Assembly: GCA_018127085.1 (NCBI GenBank)
Contig: CM030722.1
Span: forward strand, 372,001 to 436,000
Direction of reading: 5' to 3'
Length of the DNA: 64,000 bases
Source of the DNA: Pneumocystis sp. 'macacae'
Taxonomy: Eukaryota > Ascomycota > Pneumocystomycetes > Pneumocystales > Pneumocystaceae
A program made the translations under genes and the position numbers. Every line of letters begins with the position of its first letter. Position 1 is the first letter of the stretch. Shown in pieces: positions 14,511 to 26,438 of the stretch. A model generated the notes under the pieces. That model was given only the letters and a program-made list of their open reading frames with translations, did not search any database and had not been told where the DNA came from.

Positions 14511-15354
14511 TTAGTTCTTATGCTTCTTATGGCAAATAATCTAAAAATAATGAGACAATATTAAAAGTAAAATAAAAGAACATACGACATCTCCGTTTTC
14601 GTTTCCAAAATAAATGACATCAGCTATATTTATAAAAAGACCTACTTCGACTACACCAATAAGCATTTTTATATCTTTCTCTAGTGTTGATGGATCATCG
14701 ATCTTTCCAAAAGGTGCGTCAATGATAAAATTCCCATGATCAGTTATTACAGGTCCTACTTTGTATATATTGCAAAGACGCAATTTTGGATTTAAAGCGC
14801 CTAACTGTATAAGACTACCCATAACTCTAGAATATGCAATAGGCACTACTTCAACTGGTATCCCTTGTTGCCATTTATCTCCTAAAACAGAAGATTTTTT
14901 ACGATAATCTGCAATAATGATTCTTTTTTTAGCAGTTGCTGCTATTAATTTCTCTTGGAAAAGACATGCACCTCCACCTTTAATACAATTCAAATTTTCA
15001 TCTATTTCATCTGCACCATCAAAAACAAGATCAACTGATGAATACCTAGAAAATATAATTAATTGTCCAAATTTCGTTAGCAGTATACGTATCAACGTCT
15101 CCTAAAGACAAGCTAGCATCTAATATTAACTGTTTGCTCTGAAATCCCGTAGGAATAAAGATCATGTTCTGAGAATTCTGTTTTTGAGCTATTCTTTCAA
15201 CTACATAGGCAATAGTAGTTCCACTACCAATACCGATAACTTTAATTTCTTCTGAAAAATTATCATCCACTGCTGCATATGCTGCACACCGTTTTGCTTC
15301 CTCAATCTTGATTGCAGGATAATTTTCCTGTGATATATTTACATGTTGAGACAT
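14511..15354 (-). CDS. rki1: Ribose-5-phosphate isomerase (RpiA type)
   Basis: Interconverts ribose-5-phosphate and ribulose-5-phosphate in the non-oxidative pentose phosphate pathway, in the cytosol. ATG at 15354 (MSQHVNIS). Diagnostic RpiA motifs in order: IGIGSGTTIAYVVERIA (phosphate binding), DLVFDGADEIDENLNCIKGG (active-site Asp), GGGACLFQEKLIA, ITDHGNFIIDAPFG and the C-terminal GVVEVGLFINIADVIYFGNENG. An intron at 15046-15088 with a GCTAAC branch site joins GDVDTY to SSVDLVFDG. A second intron near 14541-14583 leads to a short last exon ending at TAA 14511. Length (about 260 residues) is normal for fungal Rki1. Confidence 0.95.
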
Positions 15355-16609
15355 TTTTTAAAAAACGACAAAAACCAAATTCTCTATTTTCAATCTGTAT
15401 TCACTAACATTCATATTATTTAGTAATTTCCGAAAACTCAAGATCTCTGACGCTTTGTTATTGTTTTCTTCAGTAAGTCTGAAAATACTTTTTTTTAAAA
15501 AAACATTCAAATTTTTCATCAATTCTCGATATAAGTATACCTTATTTTTATGAAAGTAATACTTGATGAAAAAATCTCTATGAAAAAACATTCGATTTTT
15601 TTATATGCAAACTTTAGACTGTTGAGAAATAAATATAACAAGAATTCTTATTTAACTTGTCCAAATTATAATTTAAATTGAATTTACATTACCAAAAGTA
15701 TTATTTATGAAACAAATAATATAAATATATAATATTGCGTATCATAAAACAATATATTTCCATCATTGTTGGTTTTGTTTTTATAAAGCTTGGATAGTAA
15801 AATAAATTTGTTTATAAAAACTTCATCTTTGTATTATTATATATTTGAATACACTTTTCCAAATAAAAACATATCTTTAAATTCCAAACTGTGATTATAT
15901 TGAATTAATATTTTTTATATAGTATTTTATTTATTTTTATAAACACGTAATAATTTCGCTTATATTACTTATACTTACATTAAATCGTACGAAACCTAGA
16001 GAACTATTACTATTGATTTTTTATTTATTTTTTCATTCATTTGAATATTTAAAGATTCTACTCTACAAAAATTAATTATTATATATTATAAATAATGACA
16101 TTAACCTTTTAAAATTCTATTATACTTATATTTTTTAGAGACAAAAACAAATAGTAAATTTTAAAATGTTCTTTTTTTTTTTTTAAAAATTAATTATTTC
16201 TTTATTTCTTATATCTTTTAACCAATAATTCCTTTATATTTTGAGTTAAAAATAAACTTATCTAAGACCCCTAAGAAACTTTTTTGTCGAAAAATATTCT
16301 ATATAAAGAAAACTAATAATCAAACGCAAAAAAACTATAAATTTTTTAATTTTATCCTTCTTTTTTATAGTCCTTTTTTATAGTTCCATATTTCTTTTAT
16401 ATTATAAAAAGTTATCTTTTGATATTGAAAATTACTTGTTTTTGTCTAAAAAAGAGATTTACACACTCAATTACTCTACACAGTCTCTATTATATAACTA
16501 TTTATATTACATATCTTATTCAATTCCATTTTTTACTCATCTTTATATATTTTTCTTTTTCTGAATGTTTAACTACTCGATAAATCTACCTTAACCTGTT
16601 TTATAGAAA
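15355..16609. other. Intergenic region between divergent rki1 and mre11
   Basis: About 1.25 kb, extremely AT-rich with poly-T runs (for example near 16,170). A short reverse-strand frame at 15,358-15,591 has no family likeness and no ATG in good context. I see no gene, only presumed promoters. Confidence 0.5.
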
Positions 16610-19411
16610 ATGCAAATTATAGAAGATACTGGTACAGATGAATCATCAACTATTCGCATACTTGTTTCTACTGATAATCACGTTGGATATCTTGAGAAAG
16701 ATCCAATTCGTGGCAATGACTCACATAATACATTTGATGAAGTGATGAAATGTGCGCGTACAAATGATGTAAAAGAGAAAATAAAGATCTTTATGACTAT
16801 TTTATTTATCAATTTACAGGTAGATATGGTCATTTTGTGTGGGGATCTTTTTCATGAAAATAAACCGTCAAGAAAAGCAATGTATCAAGTGATGCGAAGT
16901 TTGCGATTAAATTGCCTTGGAGAAAGGCCCTGTGAACTTGAGATTCTTAGTGACCAATCGGTTGTCTCTAGAGATGCGTACGATCTTAGAAGGGTGTTTT
17001 TTTTGTCTAAAATAAACCTAGGGCTCTGGGGCATATTAATGTTGAAGATCCGGAGATAAATATAGCAGTTCCAGTTTTTTCGATTCATGGAAACCATGAT
17101 GATCCTTCTGGAGTAATATCTTTCTGTTTATTTTTTCTGAAGCAGAATTGATTTTGTTTCAAGGAAGATAGACTTTGTGCACTGGATATTCTACAAATGT
17201 CAGGATTGATTAATTATTTCGGCCAAGTTCCAGAGAATGACAATATTACTGTCCGTCCTATTTTGATAAAAAAAGGGAACACTAAGTTTGCACTTTATGG
17301 ACTTTCTAATATTAGAGATGAGAGGCTTTATCGTTCATTTAAACAAGGCAATGTTCGATTCATGAGGCCGGACGTTGATCCAGATTCTTGGTTTAATGTA
17401 ATTGTTGTTCACCAAAACCAGTATGTGTTACATCTTTTCTTCAATGGCGTGTTGATAATTAATTTAGTACATCACATACAGAAACAGGATATTTGCCTGA
17501 AAATTTTATTCCTGATTTCTTTGATTTGGTATTATGGGGACATGAGCATGAGTGTATTATTGATCCTGTATATAATCCTCAACAAAATTTTTATGTAGTT
17601 CAACCAGGATCGTCGGTTGCTACAAGTCTTTGTCCTGGAGAAGCAGTTTCAAAGTAAGTTTTTTGTTTTTTTGGTGAGATAACAAATTATTTTAGACATA
17701 TTGCAATATTTTCTATTATAAAAAAATCATTTAGTATGGAAAAAATACGACTTAAAACTGTTAGGCCATTTATCATGAAAGATATAAGTTTATATGAAAA
17801 TATAGCAATTAAACCTAATACAAATAATAAAAGCATAGTAACTGCATTTTTAATAGAAAAGGTTCAGGAAGCTATAGAAGAAGCATTAAATGAATGGAAA
17901 TCTTTTCAAGAGCCATATTATAAAGAAGATCCTCCGTTACCTTTAATTCGTCTAAAGGTTATATATATATTAAAGGTATTATATTTGTAATAAAAGTAGG
18001 TAGAATATTCTTTAGAATACCAAGTAGAAAATCCTCAAAGATTTTCAAATCGATTTGTTGGAAAAGTTGCAAATCCTAATGATATTGTTAAATTTTATAT
18101 GAGAAAGAATACTCGTAAAACATATTTTAAATGACTATATGGTTGTTTTTCATTAACATTAGTAGGAAACAAAGCAATTAAATCATTACAATCCGATATA
18201 GAGCCATTAAATGTAAAATTAGAAAATATAAAAGTTGAAGATTTGGTAAAAGAATTTCTTAGTATTCAGAGTTTGGTATGTCTTCCTGAATATGAACTTG
18301 GAGAAGCAGTAACAAAATTTATTGAAAAAGATGATCGAGAGGCTCTTAAATGGTTTAATATATTTCCTTTTATTTAAAAGCTAAGAGTTATTAGTTTTGT
18401 TACCGCACATATTGATAGTCAAGTTAAACTTTTGATCAAGAATCTTGTTACAGAAGAAAATTTAGAAGAAGAAGTAAGTGAGTTGTTTTTGATAATAATT
18501 TATTAATATGAAGTTAAAAAAACAAAAATTGTTTTATGAAGAAAGAACTAAATTAAAATTTGTAATTTTAAATTTTATATTACTGTTATATAACTTTATT
18601 TAGGAAGAAGATAAAGAAGAATTTTATATGAAAAATGATTTTGGTAATTTAAATAAAATATCACTTTTAGAAAAGAATTATAATGAAAATATAAATAACG
18701 AAACTACTCATAATAGACATATAAGCAATAGTAATGAAAATTTAAACGATCATAACGAAAATATGAATAATTATAATGAGGATATAAACAATTATACTGG
18801 AAATATAAACAATTACAATAGAAGTAGAAATAATTATAATGAAAATATAAATAATTATAATGGAAATACAAATAATTACAGCAGAACTGTGAACAATTAC
18901 AATGGAAGTTTAAATGAGTATAATGAAGGCACAAATAATTACAACCCAAATATAAATAATTACAGCTCAAATATAAATATTTCATCAAATTTAAAACCTA
19001 ATGATATTTATAAAAATATTTCTAAAACGATTAAAGAAGAGGTTTTTATATAATTTTATCTTATAGAATTAATAATAAAAAATTATAGTATTTCATAGAT
19101 GATAAACAATTTATTTCAGGATTCGATAATATACCGTAATGATATAAAAAATATGTTTATTAAAGTTTAAAATATCATAGGCTTACAAATATGCAAAGTG
19201 TTCAGTATAAAATCTATAATACTGATAAAAATTATCCTATTTCCCAGAATCTAAATCATGGAAAATGGAAATACCAGAATAATATATATGTAAAAGACGT
19301 ATAATTTAATCGTTGTTACTTTATTATCTAATTTACTTCAAGGAAATTGATAATATTTCAGATAATGAATTTATTCCAAAATTTAATTTTAAAAGAGCTA
19401 AATTATTATAA
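16610..19411 (+). CDS. mre11: Mre11 double-strand-break repair nuclease, with Asn/Tyr-repeat tail
   Basis: Nuclease subunit of the MRN/MRX complex, which processes DNA double-strand breaks. All Mn-dependent phosphoesterase motifs are visible: [42 protein letters not shown] and VLWGHEHEC, then the capping region ([13 protein letters not shown]). Early introns include about 16,770-16,819 and 16,992-17,023. The C-terminal third contains a striking NNYN repeat (about 18,700-18,990). I carry the gene past the apparent stop at 19,053 through two further introns to exons ending [20 protein letters not shown] (TAA 19,409). That acidic-then-basic end resembles Mre11 C-termini. If those joins are wrong, the protein ends at 19,053. 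Convergent with tma46. Confidence 0.9.
18700..18990 (+). repeat. In-frame Asn/Tyr tandem repeat in mre11
   Basis: Irregular tandem units of about 24 nt (AATAATTATAATGAAAATAT and variants) encode repeats of the type NNYN followed by four variable residues, at least ten times. The frame is kept throughout and variants differ mostly at the non-Asn/Tyr positions. Confidence 0.85.
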
Positions 19412-19639
19412 AAATGATTTTATATATAAATGTTTTCCCTATTTTTCGTATATATATTGAAACATGTTAGATATATTTCTTAAAATATTTAACAAATTGC
19501 ATATTAAAGAACAAGTATTTAATTATTATCATCAATTTATAATGCATTTTATAGTAAAGTTGTTTAAGAGTATGTTTATAGAATACTGATATTGTTATTT
19601 ATCTTTTTGAAATATCGAAAGAAATTACAACTTGATTTC

Positions 19640-20906
19640 CTAAATATTTATATTGTCATCTTCCAAATCATCCATAGCTTTTCTAAATTCACTTAGATCT
19701 AATACTTCATCTTCTTCTTCACACAAAGCAGGGTTATATTCAAATAATTCTCTTCCACTTAAACCAACAATTCGTCCTGCTGCCATACTAGCTTCCTTTT
19801 TTTTGCGATTTTCTCGTTCTTCTTGTTCTTTTTTCTCTTCTCTTTTCCTTTTCCATTCAGTAAATGTTTCTAATGTTACAGGTGTTAAATTTGGTCCAAG
19901 TTTGTGTCTTTCGATTTCAAGAAACTGTTCTAATGTAATTTCCTCTTCTTCTTCTTCTTTATCTTTTTGCTTATTTCTAAAAACAAAACCTGGAGGAAGA
20001 CTATATTCTTTTTAATTTTTTTTCTGAAATATAGGGAATATAATATACCTATGCTTATATTTACAATTATCACCATCACTAAACAAATGTTAATTATTTT
20101 TTGTAATATATGTTTTTAATACTTTGGGCAAACCCAGAACCAGCCATAAATACCTTTTTCTATTGCTTCTAGGAAAAATTTACATACAATAGTTGTTGTC
20201 GTCTATATTTTATGTTAGAAAATACAAAAAATATATCAGATATTAACTTTTGGGTTTCCATGTTTACTTAAAACCACTGATTGGAGTTTCTCATCATCCC
20301 ACATATCGATCGTATCATCTTTTCTATTTATATAAGAGCTATCTAAATTTAAAGGTATTTGCCGAGAATCTGTATATATATCTTTCTTTTCTGATTTTTT
20401 TTCTACATCAAGATTATGACTAAATTTGCATTTTTTTCCTAATAAAAAATATGTTATTATAAATAAAATATTAGTCTTTTAAAACCTTTGTCACAAAATC
20501 CTTGTTTATAATATTGACAAAGAATACTTTTTGGATCAACACCAAACGGTACTTTTTGCACTGGCTGTTTAAATAATTCCGCAAGTTCCATCTTTCTAGA
20601 TTCTTCTGCTATTTTCTTTTCTGTTTGTTCTTTTTTCAATGCTTCTTTTTCTTTAGTTGCTTTATTTTTTCCTATTTGTGCTGCCTGAGACTCTATTTGA
20701 CGAATTTGCGCCTGGACTTTTGATGATTTATTTTTCTAAAGTAATTATGCTATTAAAATATATCATCTTATACTTATTAATATACATTTTTAAGTCCAAA
20801 TGTTTTATCTTCAACTAAAAAAATTAGATTATTTTTTAAAATGTATTAACTTACATATTTTTTGCTGACTTTTTTTTAAAGGAGGTACTGCTTTCTTCTG
20901 AGGCAT
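19640..20906 (-). CDS. tma46: CCCH zinc-finger DRG-regulatory protein, Tma46/ZC3H15 family
   Basis: Partner and stabiliser of the DRG1-type GTPase Rbg1, linked to translating ribosomes. ATG at 20906 gives [12 protein letters not shown]. Small introns join it to [20 protein letters not shown], a hallmark of the family. A Lys/Glu helix follows, then the first CCCH finger ([20 protein letters not shown], with an intron inside). The second finger is [20 protein letters not shown] followed by CKYKH, then [12 protein letters not shown]. The DFRP domain contains [20 protein letters not shown] and [16 protein letters not shown], with acidic [13 protein letters not shown] at the end. Stop TAG at 19640. 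Architecture and order match Tma46 fully. Confidence 0.9.
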
Positions 20907-21044
20907 TAGTGTTCAGGTTTAAACGCAAAAACCTTTTAGACTATAGTTAATTTTATGTATAAAAATGATTTTATTTTAAATGGTTAAGGCTCGATAAATG
21001 AATATTATAAAACAAGTAAAAAAAATACATATTTATACCTTGAA

Positions 21045-22394
21045 CTAGTCTTTTTCAAGGATACAATACTGAATATGTTTCAAAATAAGTTCTTTTATGG
21101 CATGATCATGAAATTCATTGAGAAATGTTTCTTGGATGAGTTTTAAAATAAAATCGAGCTGATCATTAAGTGTTTTACTAAGCCATACGGACAATTTTTT
21201 TGCATTTTTTAATTTTGGTGTAATTTGAGATAAAAAACTTTTCCAAAAATATTCAAAAGGCGTTTGATTACTAAATTTTTCTACAATATTAGAAAAAATG
21301 GTATGTTGAGTTAAAAAAGTCTCTCTTAATAAAGATGGTGCTGGTTCTTCTAGAATTATACTTAAAATATAAATATGTTCTGAAATATTTTTTATATTTC
21401 CCCATTCTTTTTCAATATTCGTTAATAAAGTAATTTTTGCTTTAACTGGATCAATTGTAGATAAACGTTTTAATGCAGGTTTAACCTCAACACCTTTATA
21501 GAAGCAATTTACTGCATTTTTTATGCATTTTTCGCTATATTCTTTTAAATTAGAAATTAACGAATTTTCATTAATCAAGAAATAAGTTGATATTACTGAT
21601 ATAAGTAACGATTTAGACAAACTTTTTTGTACAAAAAGCATATCATAAGCCATAGATTCTAATTTTTTTGAAAAGGAAATTACAAATGGCTTATATTTTT
21701 CAATAATTAAAATATCATCCTAGATTGTAAGTATTAAAAACCATATTTGTAGTTATTTGAGAAGCAAACCAAATTGTTTTGTGTAAGTGTTCTCCATTCA
21801 CAAACAAAAACTGCTATTCTAACACAGTTTCTCCACAATTCTATATCATTGTCATGTTTTTCTATTTCTTGATATAAATGTTCCAAACGTTGTATCAATA
21901 GAATCGCCTCTTGAATCTTTAAAAGTAACTGGTTTGTTGTATGCATATTTTGTAAAGATGTTAATAAATAAACTGCATAATCATATTTATTTGTCCATTT
22001 TTCATCCATTCTATCATCTATAAGTGTATTTACGTCTTTATACACTTATTATACCGCTGAAACGACTTCACTAATGATTCAGCATATTCTTTTATAGAAT
22101 CTATATCTTCATTTGCTATCTCTTTAGACGATTTGATGTATTCTATAATCTCTTGATGATTGTTTTTAATCTAAAAAGGTTATTTTTTTCTTAAGACTTA
22201 AAAAAAGTTACTTCTTCTTGAATTTTTTCATTAATCTCTTCTATATCATATTGAAGCTTTTTAAGTGGTACTTCCAGGTCAATTTTTCTATCTGAGTAAT
22301 GGTGAGTCTCCTTTATAACTGAATTTGCAAATAAATAAGCGTTGAATGTAGGTTCATTGAGTTTTTCAAAATTTATATATTTTTTGGACGTCAT
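21045..22394 (-). CDS. cog5: Conserved oligomeric Golgi complex subunit 5 (Cog5)
   Basis: Subunit of lobe B of the COG tether for retrograde intra-Golgi vesicles. ATG at 22394 gives MTSKKYINFEKL, then FNAYLFANSVIKETHHYSD and PLKKLQYDIEEINEKIQ. This follows the fungal Cog5 N-terminal pattern (F-A-N...D-L-x-x-P-L-x-x-L-x-x-D-I). Helical coiled-coil sequence continues (NHQEIIEYIKSSKEIANED). Near the C-terminus LKRLSTIDPVKAKITLLTNI and IYILSIILEEPAPSLL match no other vesicle tether I know. At about 400 residues it is short for Cog5, but similar to the compact fungal forms. Introns lie near 22,190, 22,050 and 21,720. Stop TAG at 21045. Confidence 0.75.
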
Positions 22395-22441
22395 CACAGT
22401 ATGTTTGACAAACTATTGAACGTTAAAAAATTAGACGACAA
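22395..22441. promoter_or_regulatory. 47-bp bidirectional spacer between cog5 and tsr4 start codons
   Basis: Only 47 bp separate the two divergent ATG codons (22394 reverse, 22442 forward). Both starts are supported by family-like N-termini, so the spacer plus the first exons must hold the promoters of both genes. Confidence 0.6.
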
Positions 22442-23636
22442 ATGACAATATGGTTGGGTTTTTTGGAGAAAATTGAGGGAGAAAACAGTGATTTACTGAA
22501 AGATCCTACTGTTAGTAGAATAGGTGGGCGTCCAGTGTGTTTTTCCTAGGTTTAAAATAAGTTTAAAACATGTTTAATATTATTTAGATATGGATTAATC
22601 CAAAGATAATTCCAGGGCCAGAAGATTTGAAGTGTGGAATATGTGAGAAAATTATGAGATTTCTTCTTCAGGTATCGTTGTCTTTTGTAGATTTTTGTGT
22701 TTTTTTTTGAATTTTTTTGAGATATATTGCCCAGAGACAGAAAATCATTATATGGCTTATCACCGCGTAATTTATGTCTTTGTGTGTGAAGATGGCACAT
22801 GCCAGCGTTCTGGATTTTCTAAATCGTAGGATTTTTTTATCATTTTATATGTTTTGCTAATGATTTTAAAGTTTCAAAGTAATTCGTGTTCAAAAAGAGA
22901 ATACAAAAGATATAAACATAGAAATTGGTCAATTATGTGTTGTATGCAATATAATGGCATTATATACGTGCTCTAAGTGTAAAATTTCAAAATATTGTTC
23001 CAAACAACATCAAAAAGTACATTGGGAGCATGCATTGCATAAAAAATACTGTGGTACATCAGAAATCTCAAAATGGTCTACTTCTATGGAGCCTTGGTGG
23101 AATGAGATGGAGATCGTTTATGAAATGGAACCTGAGGAAGAAAAACCTACTGGAAATGAGTTAATACAACATAAATTTGGACCTAATGCTATTCCTGATA
23201 AATATGAAAAGTTTTCAAGTATTAAAGGTGATAAAACATTCTTGCATTTTCAAAAACGATTGAGTAGAGCACCAACACAGGTATTGCGGTGAGGACATGC
23301 AGTTTTTAAATCTATGATGCTAATATTTATAGATACATACGAACAGAATTAAATAATACAAAAAATAGTGATATTTTATGGATAAATTTAAATGGACAGT
23401 TAAATAATTCAGAAGTTACAGAATGCCCATGTGGAGAAAAAAGGACGATTGAATTCCAAATAATGCCCACACTTCTTTCTTTTTTAAATATCGATCACAC
23501 GAAGAAATATTCTTTGGATTGGGGTATTTTAAATATTTATACCTGTGAAAAAAGTTGCATGTTGGCAAATAATCATATTTGTGAAGAACTTTTGTGGAGA
23601 CAAGAAATCTCAAGTGAAATCATTACTGGAATATGA
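22442..23636 (+). CDS. tsr4: Tsr4/PDCD2-family protein with MYND finger
   Basis: Dedicated chaperone of ribosomal protein uS5 (Rps2) in small-subunit assembly. ATG at 22442: MTIWLGFLEKIEGENSD then SRIGGRPVWI, the usual PDCD2 opening (LGF...KIGGxPxW). Then CGICEKIMRFLLQIYCP and HRVIYVFVCEDGTCQR. The MYND zinc finger is CVVCNIMALYTCSKCKISKY followed by CSKQHQKVHWEHALHKKYC. The PDCD2_C domain has CPCGEKRTIEFQIMPTLLSF and LDWGILNIYTCEKSC. Introns are seen near 22,529-22,581, 22,671-22,719, 22,827-22,875 and 23,289-23,331. Stop TGA at 23634. Its 3' end faces the phosphatase gene, 92 bp away. Confidence 0.93.
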
Positions 23637-23728
23637 TGGTTGGTGTTCTCCATTATTTAAAATGCCACAGTTTCATGATTTGTTATATGAAAAAAATTGT
23701 AAATAAGTATTTGCGTAAATCTATTCAT

Positions 23729-24997
23729 TTATATGAAATATTCCGATCTTTGTCTTTTAGATGGTATTTGTCTTTGATCATCAGGCAGTATAAAAGTCAG
23801 TATAAATTATAAAAGAACTAATATAAACTTATCTGCACTGAAAATATTAAATCTAGGAATAAGTGACTCATTTATAATCATGATACTGGCAACGTTTCCA
23901 CATCTGTAACAATAGTTAGGAGCGGACCAGACCGTTACAAGTGACTGATCTTTAAAATGGTACTATATAATGGTTAGTCTTTATTTTTGTGTAAAGTGCC
24001 AACTTTAAATCCTTCTTGAACAAGCTGATGTGCCCTTGCAATCAAATATAAATCGTTAACATGGTTAAACTAATACATTAATTTGCAGGAAAAGAATTGA
24101 AAAGATATTTTACCTCAGATGTTACTTTATCTCCAAATAACCATCCTGCACCGCGAGGAGATACTGCCCATGTCTCCACCTCTAACTATTAATCTTTAAT
24201 ATCTCTATAAGGAATAATAGTACCTTCTGGATCAGACCACATTAAGTCACAAAATGCCCCTTCATGTGGAATTTCTTGCGCCCTTGCAACAATTCTAATT
24301 TGATCCAATGTTCTTGTTTCAGGACTCAATCCTCCATGAACACAAAGAATTTTCCCATCTATAATTGCAGCAATTGCCAAAAAATCAAATACTCTACAAC
24401 AGTATTTCCATACATTAGCATTTCCATACTTTGTTTGACATTCATCTATATAATAAAAATGCAGTTTACATAAACAAAATATTGGTTCTTACCATAAAAA
24501 CCATACACTTGTGTAATTTGCCGACTCTCATGATTTCCTCTTAGCAACGTAATTCTATCTGGATAACTAAAATAGAAAAATTAGTTTTTAAATGTCTCAG
24601 ATCCATATAATACCTTGCTTTAAAGCACATCAGTAGTGTAAACGTTTCTAGACTAAAATATCCACGATCTACAAAGTCACCCTTTATTCGTGTGAATATT
24701 GTTCGAGATATAAGAATTAATCCATTTACCATAAAAACATATTTTGTATCAGGAATCTGACCACCAACTCGAAAAAGTTCTAGCAAATCATAAAATTGGC
24801 CTATTTATTAGCATTATAGCATACTGATTAGACAATATACCATGTATATCACCACATATTGTAACTGGTGACGAAACTGGCTGAATATTTGATTCTTCCA
24901 TCAATAATTCTTTAACTATTTCGCATAACTGTTTCATTTCTGTCTCTGATAAAAATCGACATTCCTTGGCCTTTTCTACCCACTTAGATACGCTCAT
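23729..24997 (-). CDS. ppe1: PP6-type Ser/Thr phosphatase catalytic subunit (Sit4/Ppe1)
   Basis: PP2A-like phosphatase acting in G1/S progression, TOR signalling and mitosis. The N-terminus [20 protein letters not shown] then [20 protein letters not shown] is Sit4/Ppe1-like rather than PP2A- or PP4-like. Metal and catalytic motifs: [73 protein letters not shown] and [15 protein letters not shown]. The gene is split by at least six small introns; one (about 23,956-23,998) joins EGFK to YHFKDQSLV. The carboxyl end, reached through a last intron, reads EYFI, one residue off the YFL tail that is methylated in this family. The last acceptor is uncertain. TAA at 23729. Confidence 0.92.
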
Positions 24998-25244
24998 CCT
25001 GGGCGTTTATAGCCAAAAATATTCAAAATACTCTTCTTATGCTTTATTAAATTTCTTTTTTCAACGTCGGGCGTGCGCGATATGCTTTAAGGCGGACGAT
25101 GGACCGATAAGTAAAGATAAAATGTTGAAAATGGGTTTTGTATTTATACAGGTATCCATAAATAAGAAATAGTTTAAAAAAGTAGGGAACTTTTTTGCAT
25201 AAATTGATATACAGATGACAAATGATAAATCTAGATGAAACTAC

Positions 25245-25994
25245 TCATCTGTAAAAATCAGGTCGCTTCATGTTTATTCCATATTCATAAAGTGCTGCAC
25301 TCAAGTCCTCCATAGTTAGGACTGCTTTTCCCTTGTCCTAAAGCTGTCAGTTGAAAAAAAGTCTTAATTCAGAGCTTCGATCGTGTTTGTAGATGCCCAC
25401 TGAATTTTTAGCGGCATTACAAATATATATCGATTTCTTTTTCTGTTTTACAATTTTGCTCATTTACCTTTCCATAACGGCCACGTGTTGTCCCACTAAA
25501 TCCTGTTTGGTTGGAGAGAACTGCACTCATCATCGATGATGAACGGATGCATGAGTATTGATATGCATCCTGTGCAATATCTGCAATAAATTTTTGTGCT
25601 GCAAGTGCAAGAAGACGTTTTCTGATCCTCTAAATCAGCCTTTGTCTCCAAAAACTTTCCACTACCCACATTCTAGTATCATCACACTCAAATCCTGCCA
25701 TACTCAAATAATAATCTGTTACTGCATCTGGGATCTATTTTTGCTTCAGATACAGCCTTTTTCTAAAAAAAAACTTACTATTGGTGCGTAATCATCCATC
25801 ATATTCAAAAACTCTTTCAATGTACAATCTTTTTGTTTTTTATATTTTGCATCTTCAACTTCCTCTTCATATATATCTGGATCTACATCTTCTTCTTCGT
25901 TTTTTATCTTTGTTTTGTCTTTATAGTCTTCATAGACCTCACAATCGCTTGTTTGTCTTTCTTTATGTGTGTTTGTCTGTGCTGTCGGTTCCAT
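25245..25994 (-). CDS. taf10: TFIID/SAGA subunit Taf10
   Basis: Histone-fold TBP-associated factor shared by TFIID and SAGA. ATG at 25994; a highly acidic N-terminus (DVDPDIYEEEVEDAKY) precedes the fold. The fold starts at LKEFLNMMDDYAPI and continues over an intron as IPDAVTDYYLSMAGFECDD, very close to the Taf10 consensus (DYTPxIPDAVTxYYLxxxGF). Downstream exons give LAAQKFIADIAQDAYQYSCI, a basic linker with TTRGRYGK, KAVLTMEDLSAALYEYGINM and the terminal KRPDFYR. Stop TGA at 25245. Four or more introns of usual size separate the pieces. Forward-strand frames over 25,780-26,044 are shadows of the acidic region. Confidence 0.92.
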
Positions 25995-26438
25995 TCAGCG
26001 TTACTGTGCATCACGCAGTACTAAGACGTAGAGTGTTGCTATAGAAACCATTGCGGGATATGTGTTGATGCAAGTATCTGATACAGATGGTGAAACAGAA
26101 ATGTCTTGGTACGCAATATTTCGATTGAAATATACATGTTCTCTATTATTAGGTAATCAGAATGCGTAGATACATTTTTTGTTAACCAAGTGTTTTAGAT
26201 AAGATATCACGTGACCCTGGAGAGTTGCCACAACAACGCTCTTTGGAGGAGGTAGAGATGACCATGTTCACGAGGAAGAAAAAGTGTTTGTAGTAGCTAA
26301 AACAGAAGAGAAAGAGGGAAAAGAAGATATATAACACAATACTGAATGAATATTTATGGTTAATCTTGTTAGTAACAAATCTGAAATGATTTTTAGGGTA
26401 AAATCTGAGATTTTACTAGTGTTTTTATAAAATATAAG
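25995..26438. promoter_or_regulatory. Divergent taf10/kcs1 promoter with two X-box-like sites and an E-box
   Basis: 444 bp between the taf10 and kcs1 start codons. Two RFX X-box-like elements are visible: GTTGCTATAGAAAC at 26035-26048 and GTTGCCACAACAAC at 26224-26237. A CACGTG E-box core lies at about 26208-26213. In budding yeast CACGTG is bound by Pho4 and Cbf1; whether it acts so here is unknown. Confidence 0.4.

Noticed and set aside
15358..15591. Reverse-strand frame upstream of rki1 as an N-terminal extension
   Set aside because: The rki1 ATG at 15354 already gives a normal-length protein; the frame is AT-driven and unlike any family.
18704..18988. Cys/Tyr-rich reverse-strand frame ([16 protein letters not shown])
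   Set aside because: Mirror image of the Asn/Tyr repeat of mre11 in another frame; not an independent gene.
25781..26044. Hydrophobic forward-strand open frames over taf10
   Set aside because: They are the antisense of the Glu/Asp-rich Taf10 N-terminus, which reads as Phe/Leu-rich on the other strand.
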